From Planctomycetaceae bacterium (GTDB taxonomy: Bacteria > Planctomycetota > Planctomycetia > Pirellulales > Pirellulaceae), in NCBI GenBank assembly GCA_003501565.1, contig DNPC01000089.1, forward strand, positions 1 to 8,746: a stretch of DNA of 8,746 nucleotides. The letters run 5' to 3'. How positions within the stretch are numbered: position 1 is the first letter of the stretch; each line of letters opens with the position of its first letter. A program made the translations under genes and the position numbers. Of this stretch, positions 1-5,208 are shown piece after piece. Under the pieces are notes generated by a model. That model worked only from the letters and a program-made list of their open reading frames with translations. It was not told the origin of the DNA and made no database searches.

Positions 1-115
1 ATGGCGGCCATTTGCGCTTCCCGCCGGTACGACTATAAAGGGTGGTTTGCACCGAACATCGCGCTCAGAGTTCTTGGATTTCGGTGGTATATCGTTGATT
101 TAGGGGGTAAGCCCT

Positions 116-1117
116 GTGCCTTTCGCCGAAATCGGCCCGATCGCCGTCCACTTTCCTGAAAGGGTTGAAACCAATGAGCAGCTTCAAGAGCTGTACCCGA
201 ATTGGGATTTGAACGTTATCGGGCAAAAGACAGGCATCAAGACTCGCTACATTGCTGCTGAGGACGAGACCGCTGCCGATCTGGCGGTGAAAGCTTGCGA
301 GAAACTGCTGGATGAGCATTCTGTCGACCGCGAGTCGATCGACTTTGTGCTTCTCTGCACACAAACACCCGACTATCCGCTTCCAACAACGGCCTGCCTG
401 ATACAACAACGCCTGGGGTTGCGAACAAGCTGTGGTGCTTTGGATTTCAATTTAGGATGTTCGGGATACGTATATGGGCTGGCTGTTGCTGATGGTCTGA
501 TCCAAAGCGGTGCCGCTCGGCGTATTCTGCTGATCACCAGCGAGACCTACTCGAAGTACATTGACAACGATGATCGGAGTCTGAGGACGATCTTTGGTGA
601 CGCTGCCGCGGCTACACTAGTCCAAGCATCCGAGGAACAAACATTAAAGGGCTTCCAATTTGGAACCGATGGAAGCGGAGCAGATACGCTATTGGTCAGC
701 GATGGTGGCGCCAGGCCGGAGTGTGATGCGATTCAGCCTCGGCATCGAAAGCGTTGGAAGAGCCGTCTGTACATGGATGGTCCCAGTCTTATGAGCTTTA
801 CCGTGGATGCCGTGCCACAACTGGTCAGTCAGGTTCTGGAAAATGCAAAACTTGACCGGGACGCTGTCGAGCTTTTTTTGATGCATCAGGCAACTCGAAA
901 GATGCTTGAGCAACTTCAGACGCGACTTGATTTGGACGATCAGCAGCTGCCAATTCGACTCGAAAACTACGGCAACACGGTGTCCAGCACTCTTCCGATC
1001 TTGATCGATGAGCTTCGAACGCAGGGGAGTGTAAATCCTGGCACCCAGACGCTACTGATCGGTTTTGGAGTCGGCTGGAGCTGGGCCGGATGTGCCTGGC
1101 GCGAACGCTCGCATTAG
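116..1117 (+). CDS. 3-oxoacyl-ACP synthase III (KAS III / FabH-like) family protein
   Basis: A 333-aa thiolase-fold condensing enzyme of the length usual for FabH-type proteins. The Cys-His-Asn triad of KAS III is visible: Cys115 in FNLGCSGY, His257 in LFLMHQAT and Asn287 in ENYGNTVSS. The C-terminal glycine-rich strand GFGVGWSWAG is also typical. Enzymes of this family condense an acyl-CoA with malonyl-ACP, or carry out related acyl transfers in secondary metabolism, in the cytoplasm. LMHQA in place of the FabH VPHQAN block suggests a KAS III-like paralogue rather than the housekeeping fatty-acid initiator. The start is GTG, chosen because AGGGGG lies 8 bases upstream. The gene lies on the chromosomal side of the inferred element boundary and converges on the next gene. 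The family is secure; the substrate is not known. Confidence 0.93.
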   Translation: MPFAEIGPIAVHFPERVETNEQLQELYPNWDLNVIGQKTGIKTRYIAAEDETAADLAVKACEKLLDEHSVDRESIDFVLLCTQTPDYPLPTTACLIQQRLGLRTSCGALDFNLGCSGYVYGLAVADGLIQSGAARRILLITSETYSKYIDNDDRSLRTIFGDAAAATLVQASEEQTLKGFQFGTDGSGADTLLVSDGGARPECDAIQPRHRKRWKSRLYMDGPSLMSFTVDAVPQLVSQVLENAKLDRDAVELFLMHQATRKMLEQLQTRLDLDDQQLPIRLENYGNTVSSTLPILIDELRTQGSVNPGTQTLLIGFGVGWSWAGCAWRERSH

Positions 1118-1286
1118 CACGTGAAGCTCTTCGTTGTTCTGTTAGAGCCAACTTCCCTGCAGCTCGCTTCGCTTGAAGTTCATTCTGCGTAGACGCGGCC
1201 CCCTCGATAGCCTTCAGCTGCTGCGACGACGGTCTTTCGGTACCTTGCCAACGGTATTTGCTAGAAAGGTGCCGCAGGAGAACTCA

Positions 1287-1583
1287 CTAATTGATGGATG
1301 CGGATGTGAAGATCACGATCCACACCAAAGCGGCACTCAAAGTCGACAGCAACCAAGCCTTTTTGAGTGCGTTGTAGAGGGGGTTGGAATTGAGATCCAA
1401 CATCTGGCCGCGTTGATCTGCGAAGACGATGGTTGTGAACACGATCGCGAGTGGACAGATGATAATAATCGCGTTTGCCAACAGAAAAGCAACCAGGAAT
1501 CCACCGAACCAAACCACAGCCAAGGTGACTAGGAACGCCACCACGGTCATGATCCACAGCACGTCACGCATTCTAAATTTCAT
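1287..1583 (-). CDS. small integral membrane protein, planctomycete-type N-terminus
   Basis: A 98-aa, strongly hydrophobic protein. It starts MKFRMRDVLW and has likely membrane spans at about residues 8-26, 27-52 and 75-94. A polar loop (about 55-72, ADQRGQMLDLNSNP) joins the last two. The basic N-terminus ending in RD-hydrophobic-W resembles the start of many short planctomycete membrane proteins of unknown function. ATG at 1583 was chosen because it gives that N-terminus; two in-frame ATG/near-ATG starts lie up to 27 bases upstream (1589, 1610), and none has a clear Shine-Dalgarno site. It converges with the KAS III gene across 169 bases in which I see no gene. The length, hydrophobicity and N-terminal pattern support it being real; its function is unknown. 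Confidence 0.7.
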   Translation of the reverse strand: MKFRMRDVLWIMTVVAFLVTLAVVWFGGFLVAFLLANAIIIICPLAIVFTTIVFADQRGQMLDLNSNPLYNALKKAWLLSTLSAALVWIVIFTSASIN

Positions 1584-1740
1584 GCTCATGCGACGCGGAA
1601 AAACGGGCAAACCGCGTGGGCTATCTAGAGTCGTTAAGTTCGGACGGAAAAACGTGAAGACCTGCCGTTAGATCTGGCGAGGGCTTCGGATTCCTTACGA
1701 GAAGAGATGTAATAACCACAAAGAGCTGCGGCCAAAGTAG

Positions 1741-1781
1741 AACAAGGGAAACAGGTTGAGATTCGGTTCACCCTTGTTTTT
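1741..1781 (+). terminator. stem-loop terminator, possibly bidirectional
   Basis: AACAAGGG at 1741-1748 pairs perfectly with CCCTTGTT at 1771-1778 across a 22-base loop, and TTT follows on the plus strand. Read on the minus strand it lies just beyond the tRNA-Leu fragment, preceded by A5 and followed by CTACTTT, so it could be that tRNA's own terminator. The long loop and short U-tract make it weaker than the terminators at 3096 and 5100. Confidence 0.5.
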
Positions 1782-1784
1782 CAG

Positions 1785-1842
1785 TAGCTGAGGCGGGGTT
1801 CGAACCCGCACAGGGCTATTCACCCCGCAGGATTTTAAGTCC
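1785..1842 (-). tRNA. 3' part of tRNA-Leu(UAA), 5' half missing; probable attachment-site remnant
   Basis: On the minus strand the order is: anticodon loop CTTAAAA with anticodon TAA (1837-1835) between GGA and TCC, a long variable arm whose stem GGGG pairs with CCCT, a complete T arm (GCGGG, loop TTCGAAC, CCCGC at 1809-1793), the acceptor 3' strand CTCAGCT and discriminator A. The long variable arm and UAA anticodon identify leucine. Upstream there is no D arm and no AGCTGAG to pair with the acceptor strand, so the gene is not functional here. Loss of the 5' half with the 3' half kept is what integration into a tRNA gene leaves on the far side of the element. The terminator just downstream suggests this is the original chromosomal 3' end. 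The predicted A1-U72 closing pair is unusual for tRNA-Leu. Confidence 0.68.
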
Positions 1843-1865
1843 AAGCGAAAGCAACAGATGCTTGG
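1841..1865. repeat. inverted repeat beside the tRNA fragment
   Basis: CCAAGC at 1841-1846 is mirrored by GCTTGG at 1860-1865 across 13 bases. It begins where similarity to tRNA-Leu ends, so it could be an arm-type recombinase site or chance. Six-base arms alone are weak evidence. Confidence 0.3.
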
Positions 1866-1952
1866 GAAACCGGTATTGTCTGGCTAAAGTCTGCCTTACC
1901 AAAGCTCTGGTCGCAGTCCGGACCTTTATGTTACACGACGCCGGGACCTAAC

Positions 1953-2201
1953 GTGTCTGCTGCTCCAATCATTCTGAAGGGCATCATGGATGATGTGCCT
2001 AAAGACAGATACTGCTCGTTTCGGGTCACGCTTGAGACGGCCTCCGCGTTCTATGTTGAGCTTGAGCCACTGGAGGGGCTACGGACGCAGTTTGTGTTTT
2101 GGCGTGGCGATCCATTGCCAGAATCCTTCCGCGCTCGGAAGGCAAGAATCCGTGACTTGCGGCCCGGTGATCGCGTCTCCAAAGTGCTAATCAACCGTTA
2201 G
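1953..2201 (+). CDS. hypothetical protein, 82 aa
   Basis: A small protein with no family I recognise. It alternates hydrophobic and polar residues (SFRVTLETASAFYVELEP, QFVFWRGDPLP) and ends with a basic stretch (RARKARIRDLRPGDRVSKVLINR), which reads like a small beta-barrel or OB-like fold; that is only an impression. The longest frame starts at GTG 1953 after a weak GGGA. An internal ATG at 1986 has AAGGG 4-5 bases upstream, and if used would give a 71-aa protein starting MDDVPKDRYC. It is the first gene inside the element and is followed 39 bases later by the transglutaminase-like gene on the same strand, so the two are probably co-transcribed. Confidence 0.55.
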   Translation: MSAAPIILKGIMDDVPKDRYCSFRVTLETASAFYVELEPLEGLRTQFVFWRGDPLPESFRARKARIRDLRPGDRVSKVLINR

Positions 2202-2240
2202 CGATTCAGATATTTGATACCTAATCACACGGGAGCCGGG

Positions 2241-3011
2241 ATGGACAAGACCGAATTGGCGATTCGAGATGCAGCTGTCAGCATGAGAAGGGCGTGGGAT
2301 GAGATCCTGTGGCGTGCGAACACGGTTTATGAGAAGTTCCCAAAGGACTGTTGCACCACCGCCAGCCGAATCTTGGCTCTTTTCCTTCGAGAGCGGGAAT
2401 TTTCGCCTCAGCTAGTTCGGGGTAAAAGCCCTGTGGATGATGACAATGGTAGAGGGCATGACTGGGTCGAGGTCGAGGGACTTACTGTCGACATTACGGC
2501 CGACCAGTTCCCCGGCATGCCACCTGTCATCGTCAAGAGGCAATCTGCATGGCATGAGGGCCTAGAGGGTAGCTACCTTCCGAAGCACTGCATCCAGTTC
2601 CAGGGAGAGGCCACAACCCACCTCAAGGAAGTGCTCTTAAGCGAACTAAGGCGTGCCCAGGTATGCGCTAAGGAGATACATTTCGCCATATGGGAGATGC
2701 ATCTTGATTCTCGTACGGCATGCCTGATGCTGGCGGCTTACCTCAATGATTGTTTGGAGATGCAGGGCGCGGCCCTTCGGCGAGGACTTGACGATGAAGG
2801 GTTGGAGCGCGTGTGGCTTCAGATCGGTGAGCTAACTCTGGATATTGCTACCCCTTCACAGCCTCCATTGACTGAGTATCGCTCAGCGTTTCACTCAAAA
2901 CTCACCGTGAGAAGCGATACGCTGATTACCTCATCCGAACTTGCCAAGATGAAGCGTACAGAACTGTACGGGACAGCTATTCGACGCATAAATAGGGAGT
3001 GGCAGCACTAG
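2241..3011 (+). CDS. two-domain papain/transglutaminase-fold protein, second domain degenerate
   Basis: A 256-aa protein. Residues 36-92 carry a Cys-His-Asp arrangement typical of transglutaminase-like and related cysteine peptidase folds: Cys37/38 in DCCTTASRILALFL, His73 in GHDWVEVEG and Asp84 in LTVDITADQF. Residues 150-222 repeat the layout: DSRTACLMLAAYL, then ERVWLQIGELTLDIATPSQ, then SAFHSKL against SAWHEGL of the first copy. In the second copy Ser157/Arg158 and Arg190 stand where Cys and His are expected, while Asp201 is kept, so it looks catalytically dead. The start is ATG 2241 because GGGAG lies five bases upstream; a TTG at 2214 would add nine residues without such a site. The gene follows the 82-aa gene at 39 bases and is closed by the terminator at 3096. 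I do not know its substrate. The domain reading is from motifs only. Confidence 0.78.
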   Translation: MDKTELAIRDAAVSMRRAWDEILWRANTVYEKFPKDCCTTASRILALFLREREFSPQLVRGKSPVDDDNGRGHDWVEVEGLTVDITADQFPGMPPVIVKRQSAWHEGLEGSYLPKHCIQFQGEATTHLKEVLLSELRRAQVCAKEIHFAIWEMHLDSRTACLMLAAYLNDCLEMQGAALRRGLDDEGLERVWLQIGELTLDIATPSQPPLTEYRSAFHSKLTVRSDTLITSSELAKMKRTELYGTAIRRINREWQH

Positions 3012-3095
3012 CTAGCCTTTGTTCAGCACTCTTAGCGCTAGCCGCCCTCGTACAGTTAACGCGTAGCTGCTTCGGGCGTTGTGGCTACACGGTGG

Positions 3096-3128
3096 CCCCG
3101 AGGGTGAATTTCACACTCGGGGTTTTTT
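3096..3128 (+). terminator. strong rho-independent terminator
   Basis: CCCCGAG (3096-3102) pairs with CTCGGGG (3116-3122). A G/A mismatch and an inner GTGA/TCAC stem continue it, leaving a three-base loop, and T6 follows at 3123-3128. It lies 84 bases after the stop of the transglutaminase-like gene and ends that two-gene unit. Confidence 0.9.
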
Positions 3129-3196
3129 CTTTGAGCACCTTGTTCAGGAACTAAGTGTCCAGTCCGGGCCGTATTCGGCGGGTGCCTCTCGCAGCA

Positions 3197-3229
3197 GGAT
3201 ATCCCCGATATCGCTTAGATATCCGCTTA
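3197..3229. repeat. tandem GATATC-containing units
   Basis: GATATC occurs three times within 26 bases (3198, 3207, 3218). The last two are head-to-tail near-identical units, GATATCGCTTA (3207-3217) and GATATCCGCTTA (3218-3229). The first lies in the palindrome GGATATCC. Spacings are 9 and 11 bases. Confidence 0.6.
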
Positions 3230-3286
3230 AAAGCCGTTTAATCGTCGTTGAATTTATTGACGCGTAAGTCCCAACTGCCATTGGGT

Positions 3287-3295
3287 TTATGCACA
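3287..3295 (+). promoter_or_regulatory. possible DnaA box
   Basis: TTATGCACA matches the TTATNCACA form of the bacterial DnaA box and lies 11 bases before the 11-bp repeat array. A single match of this length is expected by chance in roughly one of four windows of this size, so only its position makes it worth noting. Confidence 0.3.
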
Positions 3296-3305
3296 AGGCA
3301 AATGT

Positions 3306-3360
3306 AGCAGAGCGGTAGCAGAACTTAAACAAAACTCGAACAAAACTGCAGCAGAGCAGT
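3306..3360. repeat. five tandem 11-bp repeats, consensus ARCARARCNNN
   Basis: Five head-to-tail units: AGCAGAGCGGT, AGCAGAACTTA, AACAAAACTCG, AACAAAACTGC, AGCAGAGCAGT (3306, 3317, 3328, 3339, 3350). All five fit ARCARARC with R as A or G, and the last three bases vary. The 11-base period is not a multiple of three and is close to one helical turn, which points to a DNA-binding array on one face of the helix rather than a coding repeat. The edges blend into sequence resembling tRNA arms, but no tRNA folds (see rejected items). Confidence 0.75.
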
Positions 3361-3430
3361 TCGAGTCCTGTCTTGCGTGGCATTGCCCAGAACCCGGATG
3401 CTAGCAACCCTTCTTATACAACCGGTCAGA

Positions 3431-3457
3431 GCACCTCCATTCTTTAACAGGAGGTGT
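3431..3457 (+). promoter_or_regulatory. hairpin masking the ribosome binding site of the membrane protein
   Basis: CACCTCC at 3432-3438 is the exact complement of GGAGGTG at 3450-3456, which contains the Shine-Dalgarno sequence of the gene starting at 3462. A G-U pair (3431/3457) extends the stem to eight pairs, with an 11-base loop. Folded, it would hide the whole site, so translation may depend on its opening by a trans-acting RNA, protein or temperature. Downstream there is no T run, so it is not a terminator. Confidence 0.6.
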
Positions 3458-3461
3458 ATAG

Positions 3462-3686
3462 ATGCACGAACGGAAGACCGAGTCTCAAAGTGACGAGCTA
3501 CCAGGTTGGGTAAGGCCACTAGTGATTGTTTGTTGGGTGGCCCCAACGCCATTGCTCATCTTTTGGCCGAGCCCCTTAGTTTTGGCGTTCTTTGCGCACA
3601 TTCATCTGACGCTCATCAGGGCATTGTTCAGGGTCGAAACAGACGCTGTACTTGCGCAGATCGTGAAGATAATTCGCAGGGAATAG
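3462..3686 (+). CDS. small membrane protein, 74 aa (holin-like or toxin-like possible)
   Basis: The N-terminus is polar (MHERKTESQSDELPGW). Residues 19-56 are almost uninterrupted hydrophobic sequence, broken by the prolines near 28-38 (VIVCWVAPTPLLIFWPSPLVLAFFAHIHLTLIRALF), suggesting one bent or two short membrane spans. The tail is basic (VKIIRRE). The start is secure: AGGAGGTG precedes ATG by five bases. That site is locked in a hairpin (3431-3457), as is seen for proteins that are harmful when over-made. A phage holin or a toxin would fit the size and topology, but no lysin lies beside it and I recognise no family. It stands alone after the repeat region, 68 bases before the next gene. 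Confidence 0.62.
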   Translation: MHERKTESQSDELPGWVRPLVIVCWVAPTPLLIFWPSPLVLAFFAHIHLTLIRALFRVETDAVLAQIVKIIRRE

Positions 3687-3754
3687 CCCCCTCCGCCTAG
3701 CCACTCAAGTGCAACCATCTGTGACGATGGAGGTAGCCCTCTACAATCGCGACG

Positions 3755-3994
3755 ATGGAATGTACACACGATTGGACTGAAGTCCTGGGGCTCAGGATCC
3801 TTGTTGATCAGCGGGATCAGTACTGGGCTGAGATAGAGTCGACGGGTGAGCGTATTGCTCTGATCGGGGAGAATTTGAGGTTACTCGAAATCTACTTCAC
3901 TGCTTTCACCGGGAAGCCATTATCTGAAGCTCCACCGAAGCAAGCCATCTACTGGGGTTTACTTCGGAGCTTGATAAACCAGGAGGCAACCTGA
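3755..3994 (+). CDS. hypothetical protein, 79 aa
   Basis: An acidic-to-neutral soluble protein starting MECTHDWTEVLGLRILV, with no family I recognise. The body alternates short strands and helices (YWAEIESTGERIALIGENLRLLEIYFTAFTGKPL, then QAIYWGLLRSLINQ). The start ATG 3755 has no close ribosome binding site; GGAGG at 3730 is about 21 bases away. GACGATGGA occurs at 3723-3731 and again across the start codon at 3751-3759, so the start region carries a short direct repeat. The gene is followed by a 7-bp inverted repeat (GAACAGG 4000-4006, CCTGTTC 4018-4024) without a T run. It is likely in the same transcript as the next gene. The protein-like composition supports coding; its function is unknown. 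Confidence 0.5.
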   Translation: MECTHDWTEVLGLRILVDQRDQYWAEIESTGERIALIGENLRLLEIYFTAFTGKPLSEAPPKQAIYWGLLRSLINQEAT

Positions 3995-3999
3995 AGCTT

Positions 4000-4024
4000 G
4001 AACAGGCCTCGTTAACTCCTGTTC
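4000..4024 (+). repeat. 7-bp inverted repeat after the 79-aa gene
   Basis: GAACAGG (4000-4006) and CCTGTTC (4018-4024) form a perfect stem with an 11-base loop, six bases past the stop of the preceding gene. No U-tract follows, so it is not a standard terminator; it could be a processing or pausing structure. Confidence 0.4.
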
Positions 4025-4127
4025 CGACTGAGTCACCATCTTCTCCAGGAGCAATTCAATTCCTCGAATTCCAAAAAAGAACCCGCGGTACCGAACGAAG
4101 GAAGTCATCGCGGCCGACCTGGCATTC

Positions 4128-4559
4128 GTGCTTAACGCGCCACTGAGCTATGGAACGAAGTTCGCGGTCGCATCTGACATCAGCTGGGCTTGGACTGAAT
4201 TCGATGGCAAGACTGTGGGCTGCAGATACTGGAGCCGCCGGGCTGTCCAAGCGCACGCATTTGATCCAAAGACGAAGCTAATCCACGAACATGTCGTTCC
4301 GAAGTCGATCGTCATACGCATGTTGTTCGAATTGAAATCACCAACCAACGCAGAGGTCTTCGACTTGCTTGATCGATTCCTGGTTGCAGTCGTAGTGACG
4401 CCGGAAGAGGATCGTTTTCTTGCACGCAAGCATCGTTCAACAATGCCGTCAGAGTTCTTTGATTCTAACTCTGATGGCTTTCAAGATATCTGGCTCAGGT
4501 ACAGACTGACGCAGATTGAGGTCATTGAGCACGCAACAGGGCGCGAGGCGTACAAGTGA
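4128..4559 (+). CDS. HEHVVP-motif protein of unknown function
   Basis: A 143-aa protein. I see SWAWTEFDGKTVGCRYWS (19-36), then LIHEHVVPKSIV (51-62), then AVVVTPEEDRFLARKHRSTMP (87-107) and IWLRYRLTQI (121-130). To me this order (HEHVVP, then VTxEED, then RxTMP, then RY) resembles a recurrent uncharacterised family found in accessory DNA; the paired histidines recall metal-dependent nucleases, but I cannot assign an activity. Only GTG 4128 is a usual start, and it lacks a ribosome binding site. The frame stays open back to 4032 and reads protein-like (PKKNPRYRTKEVIAADLAFV), so the real start may be ATT 4059, seven bases after AGGAG (4047-4051). The gene converges with the SprT-like gene. Confidence 0.7.
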   Translation: MLNAPLSYGTKFAVASDISWAWTEFDGKTVGCRYWSRRAVQAHAFDPKTKLIHEHVVPKSIVIRMLFELKSPTNAEVFDLLDRFLVAVVVTPEEDRFLARKHRSTMPSEFFDSNSDGFQDIWLRYRLTQIEVIEHATGREAYK

Positions 4560-4562
4560 TGA

Positions 4563-4610
4563 GGTGTCCCTGACACGCTTCGTGCGTAATTTGTCACAAG
4601 GAAGGACACC
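4563..4610. terminator. long imperfect stem-loop between convergent genes
   Basis: GGTGTCC (4563-4569) pairs with GGACACC (4604-4610), TGACA (4571-4575) pairs with TGTCA (4592-4596), and ACGC (4575-4578) pairs with GCGT (4584-4587). It lies just after the plus-strand stop and covers the last codons and stop of the minus-strand SprT-like gene. No T run follows on either strand. It may block convergent transcription or protect both 3' ends. Confidence 0.4.
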
Positions 4611-5073
4611 ATCCTTCAAGTAGCGATGCCCAATCTATGCGGCCGTCGAAGTCCTGAAATGCACGCTCAAACGGACCGCCATCGATCACAAAATGAGAGA
4701 CATGCAGGCCGGTACGGCTACCGCCAGCATTACCTGTATCGGTTGGCATTAAACCAACACGCTCCATTTCGTCGGCCCAGATATCGTCGTGGAAAGCTAA
4801 TGTTCTTCCTCGCCATGCGTGCACCATCTCGTGCACCAGCGTTGCCATTACGGCTTTCTCATCTGAGAGTATGCGTTTCATGCATAAGTCAATTGATTGC
4901 TGACCGCACTGGCCATTGCTTACGCCGTTAGGCTCGCACGGCCGAACACGCAATGTGTCCAGCTCTGGAGATCGGGGGAACAGCTCTTTTCTGAAGTGTA
5001 AGAACGCAGTGCGTAACGCTTCTCGAATTGGTATGAGCTGACTCCGTGGAAGATCGAGTTCGCGCATAGCCAA
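4594..5073 (-). CDS. SprT-like zinc metalloprotease
   Basis: A 159-aa protein. The catalytic HExxH is HEMVH at residues 81-85 (ATLVHEMVHAW). A third metal ligand is probably His95 in AFHDDIWADEMERVGL, matching the SprT pattern of a His-rich segment then W..xM..xGL. The C-terminal segment GNAGGSRTGLHVSHFVIDGGPF (114-135) is the GG-TG-xxVSH-xxx-GGPF block I associate with phage and mobile-element members. The SprT/Spartan fold cleaves proteins, in well-studied cases proteins crosslinked to DNA; the target here is unknown. The TTG start at 5073 is preferred over ATG 5067 because GGGAG lies six bases upstream of it. A strong terminator (5100-5126) stands just upstream, so expression needs its own promoter or read-through. 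The gene converges on the HEHVVP gene. Confidence 0.85.
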   Translation of the reverse strand: MAMRELDLPRSQLIPIREALRTAFLHFRKELFPRSPELDTLRVRPCEPNGVSNGQCGQQSIDLCMKRILSDEKAVMATLVHEMVHAWRGRTLAFHDDIWADEMERVGLMPTDTGNAGGSRTGLHVSHFVIDGGPFERAFQDFDGRIDWASLLEGWCPSL

Positions 5074-5092
5074 TGTTGTCTCCCTAGGGGCA

Positions 5093-5126
5093 AATACAAA
5101 AGGCCCCAGGGTGAAGCTGGGGCCTT
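5093..5126 (-). terminator. rho-independent terminator, or attenuator ahead of the SprT-like gene
   Basis: AAGGCCCCAG (5100-5109) and CTGGGGCCTT (5117-5126) form a perfect 10-bp stem with a 7-base loop. On the minus strand TTTGTATTT follows. It ends transcription coming from the 74-aa gene, and lies only about 27 bases before the TTG of the SprT-like gene, so it could also set how much of that gene is transcribed. Confidence 0.85.
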
Positions 5127-5208
5127 AGCTGCGACTTAAGCGCATTGAGCGCGCTCGGTGTTACCCAACTATACGCCTGCACTCGCCAGAAAGTGAAGGA
5201 CTCACTCC

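Larger units (their letters stand above)
3012..3461. other. 450-base gene-free, repeat-rich region
   Basis: I see no convincing gene here. It holds the terminator at 3096, tandem GATATC units at 3197-3229, a DnaA-box match at 3287, an 11-bp tandem repeat array at 3306-3360 and the hairpin over the next gene's ribosome binding site at 3431. Open frames on both strands cross the terminator or the repeats. The combination suggests a replication or regulatory locus; that is inference. Confidence 0.5.

Noticed and set aside
1..115. Possible end of an upstream gene before the KAS III gene
   Set aside because: Two frames are open from the window edge: one ends at TAG 101-103 (ending EFLDFGGISLI), the other runs to a stop at 160-162 inside the KAS III gene. 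Neither is recognisable and both are short enough to be chance.
1845..1915. Missing 5' half of the tRNA separated by an intron
   Set aside because: A GGTAAGGCAGAC segment on the minus strand vaguely resembles a leucine D loop, but no acceptor strand complementary to CTCAGCT precedes it, and the GGACTTAAAATCC anticodon region is uninterrupted, so no tRNA-Leu group I intron is at its usual site.
3079..3267. Plus-strand 62-aa frame
   Set aside because: It runs straight through the strong terminator stem and T run at 3096-3128 and has no recognisable start site.
3144..3278. Minus-strand 45-aa frame (MAVGTYASINS ... YGPDWTLSS)
   Set aside because: It reads moderately protein-like, but it has no ribosome binding site, overlaps the GATATC repeats and belongs to no visible transcription unit.
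3297..3381. tRNA-like stretch (GTAGCAGAGCGGTAGC, later TTCGAGTCCTG)
   Set aside because: The D stem does not pair (GCAG against GCAG), the T stem lacks a base, the acceptor pairs only four bases and no anticodon arm forms. The resemblance comes mostly from the 11-bp repeats.
3723..3779. 17-codon leader peptide starting MEVALYNRDDG ahead of the 79-aa gene
   Set aside because: It lacks a ribosome binding site of its own and arises from the repeated GACGATGGA; nothing in it (such as a run of one amino acid) suggests attenuation.
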